A stretch of DNA of 15,284 nucleotides from Desulfurococcales archaeon (GCA_026985375.1 JALSQP010000049.1:1-15284); one strand, 5' to 3'; positions 6,681 through 14,531 are shown, counted from the stretch's first letter. Numbers and translations: made by a program. Notes: generated by a model from the sequence alone, not told the origin.

Positions 6681-6744
6681 GGGGGATGAGCACGGTCTTA
6701 AGTACCGACATTTATGAATGATGAAAAACCCACGCGGTGACCCC
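6681..6744 (+). ncRNA. Possible C/D-box guide RNA in 5' leader
   Basis: The ends form a kink-turn: GGGG (6681-6684), GAT, GA (6688-6689), GC, then near the other end GT (6737-6738), GA (6739-6740) and CCCC (6741-6744), giving a 4-bp GC stem and a short second stem. Read as C/D boxes: box C GGGATGA (one mismatch), 15-base guide, D' CCGA (6705-6708, one mismatch), 9-base spacer, C' ATGATGA (6718-6724, perfect), 12-base guide, D GTGA (one mismatch). The spacings are right but three boxes are imperfect. The guide before D is AAAACCCACGCG. It could instead be leader structure of the following gene. Confidence 0.35.
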
Positions 6745-6747
6745 TTG

Positions 6748-7170
6748 ATGCGATCAATAGATACGATCATTGAAGTCCTTAACTTATCTAGTAATAAAAT
6801 CAATGAAATCATCAAAAATGCCGTTATAAAATCTGAAGAGCTAGGTGAGCCCTATACGCTCATATGCAGAAAATGTAACAACAGAGAGTTCTGCCTGTTA
6901 TTAAAAATAACTCCTGTACCTGAAGAGTACCTAATTGATGTATTAGGATGCATAATATATTTATCGAGAAACGAAAAAATCACTCCTGATATTGAGATGA
7001 TAATAAGATTCTCAAAAATAATTAGAACAAACAATGAGAGAATAGCGTTTTATATTACGCCAGAATTATCTGGGAAAGCTGTAAAAATATTGTGCAGAGA
7101 TCATAGTCCTGATGAAAAGATAACTGTCAAAGCTTTGCCGTACGAAGAAGGAATAATTTATGATGAGTGA
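6748..7170 (+). CDS. Hypothetical protein with cysteine motif, cotranscribed with XPB
   Basis: 140 residues from the ATG at 6748, which has GGTGA seven bases upstream; starts at 6718 or 6721 would add ten or nine residues but have no ribosome site. Not recognised. An N-terminal helical stretch is followed by YTLICRKCNNREFC, a CxxC plus nearby cysteine, and a later LCRDH that could complete a metal site. The rest alternates helices and strands (SGKAVKILCRDH, ITVKALPYEEG). No membrane segment. It overlaps the XPB start by 11 bases, so the two are translationally coupled and the protein may work with XPB. The known XPB partner Bax1 is a larger nuclease and this does not resemble it. Confidence 0.72.
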   Translation: MRSIDTIIEVLNLSSNKINEIIKNAVIKSEELGEPYTLICRKCNNREFCLLLKITPVPEEYLIDVLGCIIYLSRNEKITPDIEMIIRFSKIIRTNNERIAFYITPELSGKAVKILCRDHSPDEKITVKALPYEEGIIYDE

Positions 7171-8833
7171 TCATATCTTGCCCATAATATTAAGGCCTAA
7201 TAGATGGCTCGATGATCAGGAGTTCAGGGAGCTCACAAGAATCTCTGACTATATTGGATACGAGAAGCGGTCTGGACCCGTATTTAGGCTAAATGTTAGA
7301 AAAGCTCTTCTTAATGGTTATTCGTTCGATGATCTAGTTAATTTGTTTGATGAACTTGGAATTAATATATCACCGGAGGAGCTGGACTCCATAAGAGAGG
7401 AATACGGTAAATTTTCGATTTCCATAACTTGGAATAGCCTTAGAGGAAGAATAGTGCTTGACATCCCCTGGGAAACATATCGTTTGATCAAAGATAGACT
7501 TAGAGATCTAAATCCACGCTTCAGGGCAAAAAACGAAACCTCTATTAAATACGAGATCCTGCCTTGGAGGCTAAATGAATTAGTTGTATTGGCCAGAGCA
7601 TATTCGATACCTCTATACGATCATTCAGGGATATTGAAACCCAAAAAATTGCCACAAACAATCAATCTTAAAGATGTTGAATTACGCCCATACCAGTCGG
7701 AAGCTCTCAGTAAATGGATTGAAAACAAACGCCAAGGAATAGTCGTCCTGCCCACAGGATCCGGGAAAACCCTCATAGGCATTGCAGCGATAACTAAGTC
7801 GCAGAGAAGAACACTCATAATAACTTATACAAAGGAACAAATGTTTCAATGGAAGGAACAAATATTCAGATATACTGATGCAAAGCCCGGACTAGTAGGC
7901 CTTTATTACTCCGAGGAGAAAAGAATATCACCTATAACCATCACGACTTATCAGAGCGGCTATCGTAACATCAACGTTTTGTCTCCTTATTTTGACCTCC
8001 TAATAATCGATGAAGTTCATCATCTTCCTGCAGAAAAGTTCAAATACATAGCAATACACTCTCTAGCCCCATATAGAATGGGATTATCAGCCACAGCCAT
8101 TAGGGAAGACGGTAAGCACGAGGAATTATTCCCATTACTCGGCGGTATAATCTATCACAGATCAGCTGCGGAACTATCCTCTCAAGGATATCTGGCACGG
8201 TATAGAATAGTGACTATAAAGGTTAAGCTATCTCCAAAAGAAAAGAAAGAATATAATGCCTATCGTGAAACCTATCGTAGGTTTGCAAAAGGCAGGAGAT
8301 TCCAAGAAGTATTAAACCTAGCATTGAAAGGTGTTCCAGACGCCAGAAAAGCATTATCATTTCATAAGAAAATGCATGACATAATAGCGTTCTCACAATC
8401 GAAGCTAAGGAAAGTAGTTGAAATAGTTGATAGGGAAATAAAGAAAAAGAACAAGATCATCATCTTCACACAATATGTCAAACAAGCTGAAGAACTGGGG
8501 AAAATGCTGGAAAAATATGGAGCACTAGTATTGACGGGAGAGACTCCTACTGATAAAAGGAAGAAAATACTCGAGTACTTTCGCAGTTCTCCGAGTGGAA
8601 TACTAATAGTGACGACTGTAGGAGACGAAGGACTCGATATACCGGACGCCAATATTGGTATTATTGTATCAGGTACAGGATCAAAAAGACAGTTTATACA
8701 GAGACTAGGGAGAATACTAAGGCCGTGGAAGGGCAAAGAGGCTATTCTATACGAGATTATAGTTTCGGGTACCCATGAAGAATACCAGGCTAAAAGACGC
8801 AAGAAAACAGTGCTTGATGACTTCGGCCTATGA
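7160..8833 (+). CDS. xpb: Archaeal XPB DNA helicase/translocase
   Basis: 557 residues. After a ~170-residue N-terminal region, likely including the damage-recognition-like domain, come RPYQSEAL, Walker A PTGSGKT (198-204), motif II DEVHH (284-288), motif III SAT followed by the XPB-specific RED loop (R315-E316-D317), motif V DEGLDIP and motif VI QRLGRILRP (514-522). The insertion between the two RecA domains (GRRFQEVLNLALKG and following) corresponds to the thumb. XPB proteins open DNA in eukaryotic TFIIH; archaeal XPB is proposed to act in nucleotide excision repair, usually with the nuclease Bax1. No Bax1-like gene is adjacent here. ATG at 7160 or 7163, overlapping the preceding gene; AAGGA lies just upstream. 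Its 3' end interleaves with that of the convergent gene at 8828. Confidence 0.93.
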   Translation: MMSDHILPIILRPNRWLDDQEFRELTRISDYIGYEKRSGPVFRLNVRKALLNGYSFDDLVNLFDELGINISPEELDSIREEYGKFSISITWNSLRGRIVLDIPWETYRLIKDRLRDLNPRFRAKNETSIKYEILPWRLNELVVLARAYSIPLYDHSGILKPKKLPQTINLKDVELRPYQSEALSKWIENKRQGIVVLPTGSGKTLIGIAAITKSQRRTLIITYTKEQMFQWKEQIFRYTDAKPGLVGLYYSEEKRISPITITTYQSGYRNINVLSPYFDLLIIDEVHHLPAEKFKYIAIHSLAPYRMGLSATAIREDGKHEELFPLLGGIIYHRSAAELSSQGYLARYRIVTIKVKLSPKEKKEYNAYRETYRRFAKGRRFQEVLNLALKGVPDARKALSFHKKMHDIIAFSQSKLRKVVEIVDREIKKKNKIIIFTQYVKQAEELGKMLEKYGALVLTGETPTDKRKKILEYFRSSPSGILIVTTVGDEGLDIPDANIGIIVSGTGSKRQFIQRLGRILRPWKGKEAILYEIIVSGTHEEYQAKRRKKTVLDDFGL

Positions 8834-9562
8834 TTTCCGATGAACCAACTGAAGCGTGGTAAGCAGTACTATAACAAATAACTCAGCCAAATACTTCTCA
8901 TGAACATACGTATCAACAATAGTAGTATCATCTCTTCTAACAATCACCGCAGGTATACATTCTTTACCGCTAACATAGACTGCTACAGGAATTATTTCGC
9001 CATAGTCTTTCATAGCTTTAGTAATAGCTACTACGTATTTCTCATCGAGAAAGCCTATTCGCGTCATAAACCCGGATGCATTTAATTTTTCCAGGCCCGC
9101 TATTACAAGAAGTTCGTAATCGTTTTTCCTCATATTTATTCCATCGAACACTACTCTAATCTTATTAAATATCTCGTAAGCTAGGATTTTGGTATCTACT
9201 CTTCTATACGCATTTTCAAATAACATGATCAGCTTAGATAATTTGTCCACATGTATAAATCCAACTTCTCCCCACGCATCTCTAAGTATGTTAAAACAAT
9301 AACCAATATTATCACATATTTGTTGTAACCCGTGGTTCTCTGTAATTTCAGGCGTTTCGCGTAGGATTATTGCGAGAGGAGGAACTATCATCCATATAGG
9401 AGCAGTTGTACAAAGTTTATGTACAACAACATATGTTGGTTCAAGCATTATGCCAAGCCTTTCTATGGCGCCCTCCCCCAGAACATCTATTACCGATTTA
9501 TAAAATTCCAAAGCGTTATTACACCTGGGAAATATCAATATTGAGCCTGCCGGTATTCGCAT
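8828..9562 (-). CDS. Hypothetical protein, convergent with XPB
   Basis: 244 residues, not recognised. The ORF is long, has a good start context and looks like a folded mixed alpha/beta protein: strands such as GSILIFPR and IPVAVYVSG, a hydrophobic but short segment WMIVPPLAIIL (around 57-67), helical middle parts and a leucine-rich C-terminus (YLAELFVIVLLTTLQLV) that could be a membrane helix or a buried core helix. Six scattered cysteines form no clear metal motif. The ATG at 9562 has GGGATGG five bases upstream and a TATA element (TATTATAAAA) about 30 bases upstream. It shares six bases with the end of XPB. A repair partner role is conceivable from position only. Confidence 0.68.
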   Translation of the reverse strand: MRIPAGSILIFPRCNNALEFYKSVIDVLGEGAIERLGIMLEPTYVVVHKLCTTAPIWMIVPPLAIILRETPEITENHGLQQICDNIGYCFNILRDAWGEVGFIHVDKLSKLIMLFENAYRRVDTKILAYEIFNKIRVVFDGINMRKNDYELLVIAGLEKLNASGFMTRIGFLDEKYVVAITKAMKDYGEIIPVAVYVSGKECIPAVIVRRDDTTIVDTYVHEKYLAELFVIVLLTTLQLVHRKS

Positions 9563-9587
9563 AAGACCATCCCAGTATTCAGAGCAA

Positions 9588-9606
9588 TTTTATAATACAT
9601 TATAAT
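9588..9606. promoter_or_regulatory. Bidirectional AT-rich promoter element
   Basis: TTTTATAATACATTATAATC carries TATA-like cores on both strands. The minus-strand core is ~30 bases before the ATG at 9562, and the plus-strand core (ATTATAATC) is ~33 bases before the ATG at 9635. Both divergent genes are probably driven from it. Confidence 0.45.
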
Positions 9607-9634
9607 CGTTATCTGTGTTAAGGGTGTTACTAGT

Positions 9635-9973
9635 ATGGGTGAAGAAGAACACGAGAAGACCAAAGTGATAAAGATATTTGAGGCCCAGGCAAAGATCGGA
9701 GAGATTATACAGGGATTACAAAATATCATATTGCGACCTGAAGATCTATCAAGCCCTGTTTCGTTCCAGATGGCTATATCAAGGATAATGGATGCACTCA
9801 TGAAAAGCGTGGAGGAAGGACCTAAAAAGAGATACGTGGCTGAAATAAGATTCGCTGATAGTCTTGGAAATCCTGTTGTAATTGCTGTTGACTTAGGCGA
9901 GACTTTACCGCCATTTTCAAAACGCGAGGTTAAAGCTCGCATCTTGATAGAGTTGTTTGAAGATCAAGATTAA
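9635..9973 (+). CDS. Small hypothetical protein
   Basis: 112 residues, not recognised. A charged N-terminus (EEEHEKTK) leads into a helical region (IFEAQAKIGEIIQGLQNIIL, then SFQMAISRIMDALMKSV). A strand-rich C-terminal part follows (RYVAEIRFADSLGNPVVIAVDLGE, then REVKARILIELFE). No cysteines, membrane segments or nucleotide motif. The pattern suggests a small soluble alpha/beta protein, perhaps oligomeric. The ATG at 9635 has a weak upstream GGGTG. It is divergent from the gene at 8828 and followed, after 64 bases, by the C/D-box RNA candidate and the winged-helix gene on the same strand. Confidence 0.65.
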   Translation: MGEEEHEKTKVIKIFEAQAKIGEIIQGLQNIILRPEDLSSPVSFQMAISRIMDALMKSVEEGPKKRYVAEIRFADSLGNPVVIAVDLGETLPPFSKREVKARILIELFEDQD

Positions 9974-10006
9974 TACTTTCTAGATTCAAATAGCTGTATA
10001 TTGTAT

Positions 10007-10060
10007 ATGATGAACGTTGTAAGGGCTGACATTAAGGATGAGTAATAACCAGGCTACTGA
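10007..10060 (+). ncRNA. Candidate C/D-box guide sRNA overlapping start of winged-helix gene
   Basis: All four boxes appear in order with textbook spacing: C ATGATGA (10007-10013, perfect), 12-base guide ACGTTGTAAGGG, D' CTGA (10026-10029, perfect), 5-base spacer, C' AGGATGA (10035-10041, one mismatch), 15-base guide GTAATAACCAGGCTA, D CTGA (10057-10060, perfect). Archaeal C/D sRNAs of ~50-60 bases direct 2'-O-methylation with L7Ae, Nop5 and fibrillarin, and their genes often overlap ORF ends. The D-guide complement includes AGCCUGGUUA, which from memory resembles D-loops of archaeal tRNAs; this is unverified. No strong terminal stem is seen. The last ~23 bases are also the first codons of the gene at 10038. 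Confidence 0.62.
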
Positions 10061-10343
10061 TAAGATTAGTAGGCTATTGAAAAAACGCGAGTTACTGGCG
10101 TTTTACATTCTATGTAAGGATGGCGAAAGAGAATACAACATTGGTGAAGCATTAGACATTATCATGAAAGAACTTATTCTCTCTAGAAAAGTAGCTTGGA
10201 ACGTGCTGAGGAGACTTATAAGGCTAGGGCTTTTAAGGAGGATAAACAATGTTTATGTAAAATGTATAGATTTCAGCTGCTATTTTGATGCTTTACTTCG
10301 TAGTTATAGGGAAGGACGTGTTCGCCGGATAGGAACTGTGTAG
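10038..10343 (+). CDS. Small winged-helix DNA-binding protein
   Basis: 101 residues. The core reads as a winged helix: helices within LLKKRELLAFYILCKDG and YNIGEALDIIMKELI, a recognition helix in SRKVAWNVLRRLIRLGLLRRI, and a wing strand NNVYVKC. Such proteins are usually local transcription regulators. No ligand or sensor domain is present. The ATG at 10038 has only a poor Shine-Dalgarno (AAGG directly adjoining it) and lies inside the C/D-box RNA candidate, so the real start might be the TTG at 10077. The gene ends 50 bases before the convergent alba. Its target is unknown; alba and reverse gyrase are the nearest candidates by position. Confidence 0.68.
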   Translation: MSNNQATDKISRLLKKRELLAFYILCKDGEREYNIGEALDIIMKELILSRKVAWNVLRRLIRLGLLRRINNVYVKCIDFSCYFDALLRSYREGRVRRIGTV

Positions 10344-10350
10344 TGAAAGC

Positions 10351-10380
10351 GCTAGAAAAACACTATTGTTTTATTTTTGT
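10351..10380. terminator. T-rich bidirectional termination region
   Basis: Between the convergent winged-helix and alba genes the plus strand runs TTGTTTTATTTTTGT (10366-10380), and the minus strand has AGTGTTTTTCT (10363-10353). Archaeal polymerase stops at such T-tracts without needing a hairpin, so both transcripts probably end here. Confidence 0.45.
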
Positions 10381-10393
10381 TATCTTGACCTCG

Positions 10394-10690
10394 TTACTCT
10401 TTTACCTTGAGCTTTATCTCGATAGTGCTTACTCTAGTCTCGCGGCCGCTGGGATTGGTGACCGTCTGGCTACCGATCTTTATCTCTTCGATGTCTACCT
10501 TACCGGGCAGGAACCTGTTCCTAACGATCTCTACGGTGTCAACAGCCTTGCTGATTGCTCTTCCTCTAGCCTTAACGACTATCTCTTTTACGCCCTGGTG
10601 TATTAGGGTTAGGACTGCGATTACGTAGTTCATTACGGGCTTCTTACCAACTAGTACGGTGTTGCTTGCATGAGGTGTTGCCTCTGCCAT
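10394..10690 (-). CDS. alba: Alba chromatin protein
   Basis: 98 residues from the ATG at 10690. The sequence [18 protein letters not shown], then [16 protein letters not shown], is unmistakably Alba (Sso10b family), the abundant dimeric protein that coats DNA and RNA in crenarchaea. The lysine pair in GKK (residues 16-17) matches the site that is acetylated in Sulfolobus and modulates DNA affinity. The ATG at 10690 has GGTGG five bases upstream and is preferred over an in-frame GTG at 10699, which would put the ribosome site inside the gene. Local GC content is higher than in the neighbours, consistent with strong expression. Divergent from reverse gyrase, with promoter elements in between. 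A second, diverged Alba lies at 14532. Confidence 0.96.
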   Translation of the reverse strand: MAEATPHASNTVLVGKKPVMNYVIAVLTLIHQGVKEIVVKARGRAISKAVDTVEIVRNRFLPGKVDIEEIKIGSQTVTNPSGRETRVSTIEIKLKVKE

Positions 10691-10726
10691 GATGCCCACC
10701 TATTGACAACGCTTGTTTTAGTCTAG

Positions 10727-10745
10727 ACCCTATGAATCCTAGGGT
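10727..10745. promoter_or_regulatory. Inverted repeat between alba TATA and start (possible operator)
   Basis: ACCCTA (10727-10732) and TAGGGT (10740-10745) form a perfect 6-base inverted repeat with a 7-base spacer. For alba it lies between the TATA box and the predicted transcription start near 10725-10730, where a bound repressor would block polymerase. For reverse gyrase it lies just upstream of the TATA box. Confidence 0.4.
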
Positions 10746-10748
10746 TTC

Positions 10749-10757
10749 TATATAAAC
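10749..10757. promoter_or_regulatory. Near-symmetrical TATA box shared by alba and reverse gyrase
   Basis: TATATAAAC on the plus strand and GTTTATATA on the minus strand both fit an archaeal TATA box. Plus-strand initiation would be near 10779, about 70 bases before the reverse gyrase ATG; minus-strand initiation near 10727, about 37 bases before the alba ATG. Confidence 0.5.
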
Positions 10758-10783
10758 TTTACTCCTATACTTAAGGATAACAT

Positions 10784-10924
10784 ATGAGTGTTATTGTCCC
10801 CCTTCCTTTTAATCCAAAGCACTATAACGATATCCTTTCTAGGGATGATTATGCAGAGAAAAACAATTTTAGATCCTATTTACTCCCATGCATGTCCATC
10901 TTGTGGAGGAGATGTAGAGGCTAG
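10784..10924 (+). CDS. Possible upstream ORF overlapping the reverse gyrase start
   Basis: A 46-codon ORF begins at the ATG at 10784, about five bases after the transcription start predicted from the TATA box at 10749, and runs in another frame across the reverse gyrase start, ending at a TAG at 10922. Its product (MSVIVPLPFNPKHYNDILSR at the N-terminus) resembles nothing I know, and the second half just mirrors the zinc-finger coding region. It could be a translated leader peptide affecting reverse gyrase initiation, or chance. Confidence 0.25.
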   Translation: MSVIVPLPFNPKHYNDILSRDDYAEKNNFRSYLLPCMSILWRRCRG

Positions 10925-13900
10925 TTCGCTAGAGAGAGTAGGGATTTGTACAAGGTGTTTTGCCGGAAGTAATAAATACACGCTTTCGGCTCTATCATCA
11001 TATCATGATCTTTTAGAAGAAATAGAGTATTTTGCCAAGTTTTTCCAAGAGGTCAATAATGGTTTTAAACCATGGGGTGCCCAGCGAGCATGGGCTAAAA
11101 GATTACTCAACAAAGAGAATACAGTAATAATAGCCCCTACTGGCATGGGAAAGACAACTTTACTTATAACATACGCTTTATACGCTACTAAGGAGTACAA
11201 GCATAAGATCCTATATCTTGCACCGACAAAAGCTTTGGCGAAACAAATATACGAAAAATTGGTAAATAGCGGAATTGATAGCATTAAGATCATATTCTAT
11301 GATTCATCATTATCCAAAAGGAAAAGAGAAAAAATCCTTGAAGCTGTGAAAAACGGGCAGTATGATATACTTGTTGCTACTAATCATTTCTTATCAAGAT
11401 ACGACGATCTTGTTCGGGAAAGCAATCCCGACATAATTATGATCGATGATGTTGACTCGCTAATGCGCAGTGCAAAAAGCATAGTAAAACTACTCCGTCT
11501 ACTAGGTTATGATGATGAAATTATCGAACTCATTAAGAAGAAACACTCAATACTCTGGAGACTTATTGTGCTAAGATCTTTGAATAAAGAAGAAGAATCT
11601 AAGGAACTAATAAAGAAGCTCTTAGAGATCGAGATAAAGATAGATGATAAGTTATCAAAAGTTAAGAGAAAACAAGTTATTATATCATCAGCAACCGGTA
11701 AAATGCGTGGCGGCTATGCATCAATACTTAGAGATCTTTTACGTACCGATATTTCAGGTATAACAATATATGGCAGAAATGTAACCGATTCCTATTATCT
11801 CTTCAAAGACGGGAAAGAGCTAAACGACGCCCTTATCAGTGTAATCAAAAAATTAGGCCGTGGATGCCTTATTCTGATAAGCCCAAGGCATCCATTTAAG
11901 GAAGTTTTCAAAAATATTGCTGAACACTTAAAGAAGGAAGACCTTGGTCTAAAGATAGCCGAGGCGACACCATATAATATTAAAAAATTCATTGAAGGTA
12001 AGATCGACATCATAATAGGGAGCTCTAGCTACTACGGTACGAGCGTCAGAGGTATAGATGCACCTGAACACATTAGATACATTATATTTCTAGGAATACC
12101 TGCATTTACAATAGATCTCGAGGGATTTCTTGCAAATATAACATTACTCTCTAGAGCGGGGCTGTTGCTATCTGAAGAAATAGGTAATAGTTCCTATAGA
12201 ACTATAAGCGTAAACCTAAGAAATATTATGTTTAAGCTTAGTCCAGGTGAAAGGAGATTATTATCATATCTAATGAAAGGCAAAATCACAGTTGAAGATA
12301 TTAGTAATGAAAAAATATCTAAGCTATATAACGAGATTAATTCCTACTACAAACAAATTTTAAGCGATCTAAAAGAACTGCTTAAAAATAAGAGAATATT
12401 GAACATGGGGTCGATAACTCTCTTTTACAACGAAAAAACAGGATCATATAAAGCAATTATTCCCGATGTTATGACCTACATTCAGGCAAGTGGAAGAACA
12501 AGCAGACTATTAAGGGGAAAAATGACTCATGGACTCTCAATAATATTTGAAAACATAATATTTTCTAACGTAGTTAAATCCCTGGAGAAAAGACTCAATG
12601 TATACAACGAGGAATTAGTCTTTAAGGAACTTGACCAAGTTGATCTTGACCTTGAAATAAAAGAAATAATCGATAGTAGGACTCAAAAGAAAGAAGTCAG
12701 CATGCTTAATTATAAGAACATATTATTTATAGTAGAGTCGCCGACGAAAGCAAGAACTATTGCGAGATTCTTTGGTAAACCAACTAGAAGGAAAATAGGC
12801 AGTGTTAGTGTATTTGAGATACCATTCATATCAGGTAGTACTGTCATACATATGAATGTTATAGCAACACGTGGCCATATATATGATCTAACAACAGAAC
12901 CAACGGGCGTATACGGAGTAATTTTCGATAACAGTAAGATAATGCCCAAATATGAAACAATAAAACGCTGTAGGATTTGCGGCCATCAATTCACATACGG
13001 AGATAAATGTCCAAGATGCGGTAGCTCCGCTTTTTATGATTCAATCGAAATAGTCAATGTTTTGAGAAAGCTATCATCAGAAGCAGACGAAATATACATA
13101 GCCACAGACCCTGACATAGAGGGAGAAAAGATCGCTTATGATGTATATTTAACTGTTAGGCCCTTTATAAGTGAGGAAAATATATGGAGAATAGAGCTCC
13201 ATGAAATAACGTTATCGGAGCTAAAGAAAGCATTCAGTAAAAAGAGAAGAATTAATAAAAAGCTCGTGGAGGCCGAGATATATAGACGCATACTTGATAG
13301 ACTCATAGGCTTTAGCTTAAGCCAGAAGCTATGGATTAAGTACGGTAAGAATTGGTTGGGAGCTGGAAGAGTTCAAACACCTGTTCTTGGATGGATTATT
13401 GAACAGTACAATAAATGGAAGCTGAACAAATGTAAGCTAATTATACTTGAACTACCCAACGATCTTAAAGTAAGGTTTCATTTCGGGAAAGATGATTATA
13501 AGAGAATAGTAGATAGGATTATTAAGGAAGGCGTTGAGCTCAGACTCTTAGAAATTAATGAAAAAACATTCAATCCACAACCACCATACACTACTGACAC
13601 GCTTCTAGAGGATGCATCCAGATTAGGGATACCATCGAGACTCGCTATGAAGATCGCACAAGAGTTGTTCGAATCAGGCTTGATAACCTATCATAGAACC
13701 AACTATACGTATGTATCCTCGACAGGAATATCAATAGCTAGGCAGTATATTGAAAAACATGGATTTAGAGATCTATTCAGACCTAGCCACTGGGGCGATA
13801 AAGGAGCACATGAGGCAATACGGCCAACTCATCCTCTCGATGTTGAGGAGCTCATAAAAACTATTTCAGAGGGATTGATAAATCCGTCAATACCCCTAAC

Positions 13901-14510
13901 TGGTCTACACTACAAGCTCTACGGTATGATCTTTAACAGATTCATTGCTAGTCAGATGAAACCCTACAAGGCAAAGGTAGCCAAGATTTCAGTATATGTA
14001 GCAGATCTAAAATTGGCCGAACTAGAGCTGATCCTAGAAATAGTAGATCATGGATTCGATGTTATCAGAAAAACCACAACGTATCCATTGCTACAAGACA
14101 TGATAGGCAGGAAGCTCACGCCTGTAAGTATGAAGGTTGTGGATTCATCTCTAGAGAGGCTTCATAGCGAAGGCTCGATCATTAAGCTGATGAAGTCAAA
14201 GGGACTTGGAAGACCAAGTACTTATGCATCAATAATCTCAAGCATAATCAGACATGGATACGTAATTAGATCAAAGAAGAGGGGGTATCTCATACCGACG
14301 AAAACAGGTATAGAAGTATATAATTATCTCGCTAAAAACTATGCAGAACTAGTTTCGGAAACAACTACTAAGAAGATGGAGGAAACCATTGATATGATAG
14401 CTTCAGGTAAGACAAGTGCGGAAACCGCCATATTACTAGTGCTGGACAAGATAACATCATATAAGCTACCAATAACTGTTAGTTCGCAACCCAGTAGTGT
14501 AGAAACATAA
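10851..14510 (+). CDS. rgy: Reverse gyrase
   Basis: 1219 residues from the ATG at 10851. This enzyme, found only in thermophiles, adds positive supercoils using ATP. The order is complete. Zinc finger 1 has C15, C18, C33 and C36. The helicase-like domain has Q-motif PWGAQRAW (Q78), Walker A APTGMGKT (95-102), motif II DDVD (199-202), SSATG, and motif VI QASGRTSRL (545-553). The topoisomerase IA domain has Toprim VESPTKA (E629), zinc finger 2 (C707, C710, C720, C723), DPDIEGE (753-759) and catalytic Y947 in LITYHRTN. After Y947 the sequence is HRTNYTYVS where RTDS is usual. An in-frame GTG at 10788 would add 21 hydrophobic residues and is unlikely; AGGG six bases before 10851 supports the ATG. 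Crenarchaea often have two paralogues; which this is cannot be told here. Confidence 0.97.
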   Translation: MQRKTILDPIYSHACPSCGGDVEASSLERVGICTRCFAGSNKYTLSALSSYHDLLEEIEYFAKFFQEVNNGFKPWGAQRAWAKRLLNKENTVIIAPTGMGKTTLLITYALYATKEYKHKILYLAPTKALAKQIYEKLVNSGIDSIKIIFYDSSLSKRKREKILEAVKNGQYDILVATNHFLSRYDDLVRESNPDIIMIDDVDSLMRSAKSIVKLLRLLGYDDEIIELIKKKHSILWRLIVLRSLNKEEESKELIKKLLEIEIKIDDKLSKVKRKQVIISSATGKMRGGYASILRDLLRTDISGITIYGRNVTDSYYLFKDGKELNDALISVIKKLGRGCLILISPRHPFKEVFKNIAEHLKKEDLGLKIAEATPYNIKKFIEGKIDIIIGSSSYYGTSVRGIDAPEHIRYIIFLGIPAFTIDLEGFLANITLLSRAGLLLSEEIGNSSYRTISVNLRNIMFKLSPGERRLLSYLMKGKITVEDISNEKISKLYNEINSYYKQILSDLKELLKNKRILNMGSITLFYNEKTGSYKAIIPDVMTYIQASGRTSRLLRGKMTHGLSIIFENIIFSNVVKSLEKRLNVYNEELVFKELDQVDLDLEIKEIIDSRTQKKEVSMLNYKNILFIVESPTKARTIARFFGKPTRRKIGSVSVFEIPFISGSTVIHMNVIATRGHIYDLTTEPTGVYGVIFDNSKIMPKYETIKRCRICGHQFTYGDKCPRCGSSAFYDSIEIVNVLRKLSSEADEIYIATDPDIEGEKIAYDVYLTVRPFISEENIWRIELHEITLSELKKAFSKKRRINKKLVEAEIYRRILDRLIGFSLSQKLWIKYGKNWLGAGRVQTPVLGWIIEQYNKWKLNKCKLIILELPNDLKVRFHFGKDDYKRIVDRIIKEGVELRLLEINEKTFNPQPPYTTDTLLEDASRLGIPSRLAMKIAQELFESGLITYHRTNYTYVSSTGISIARQYIEKHGFRDLFRPSHWGDKGAHEAIRPTHPLDVEELIKTISEGLINPSIPLTGLHYKLYGMIFNRFIASQMKPYKAKVAKISVYVADLKLAELELILEIVDHGFDVIRKTTTYPLLQDMIGRKLTPVSMKVVDSSLERLHSEGSIIKLMKSKGLGRPSTYASIISSIIRHGYVIRSKKRGYLIPTKTGIEVYNYLAKNYAELVSETTTKKMEETIDMIASGKTSAETAILLVLDKITSYKLPITVSSQPSSVET

Positions 14511-14531
14511 CATTGAAAACTAAGGTATATC

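Noticed and set aside
10343..10606. 87-codon plus-strand ORF, and 10407-10628
   Set aside because: Both are antisense to the unmistakable alba gene.
10788..10850. N-terminal extension of reverse gyrase from a GTG
   Set aside because: The 21 extra hydrophobic residues are atypical, there is no ribosome site, and the family usually begins shortly before the first zinc finger.
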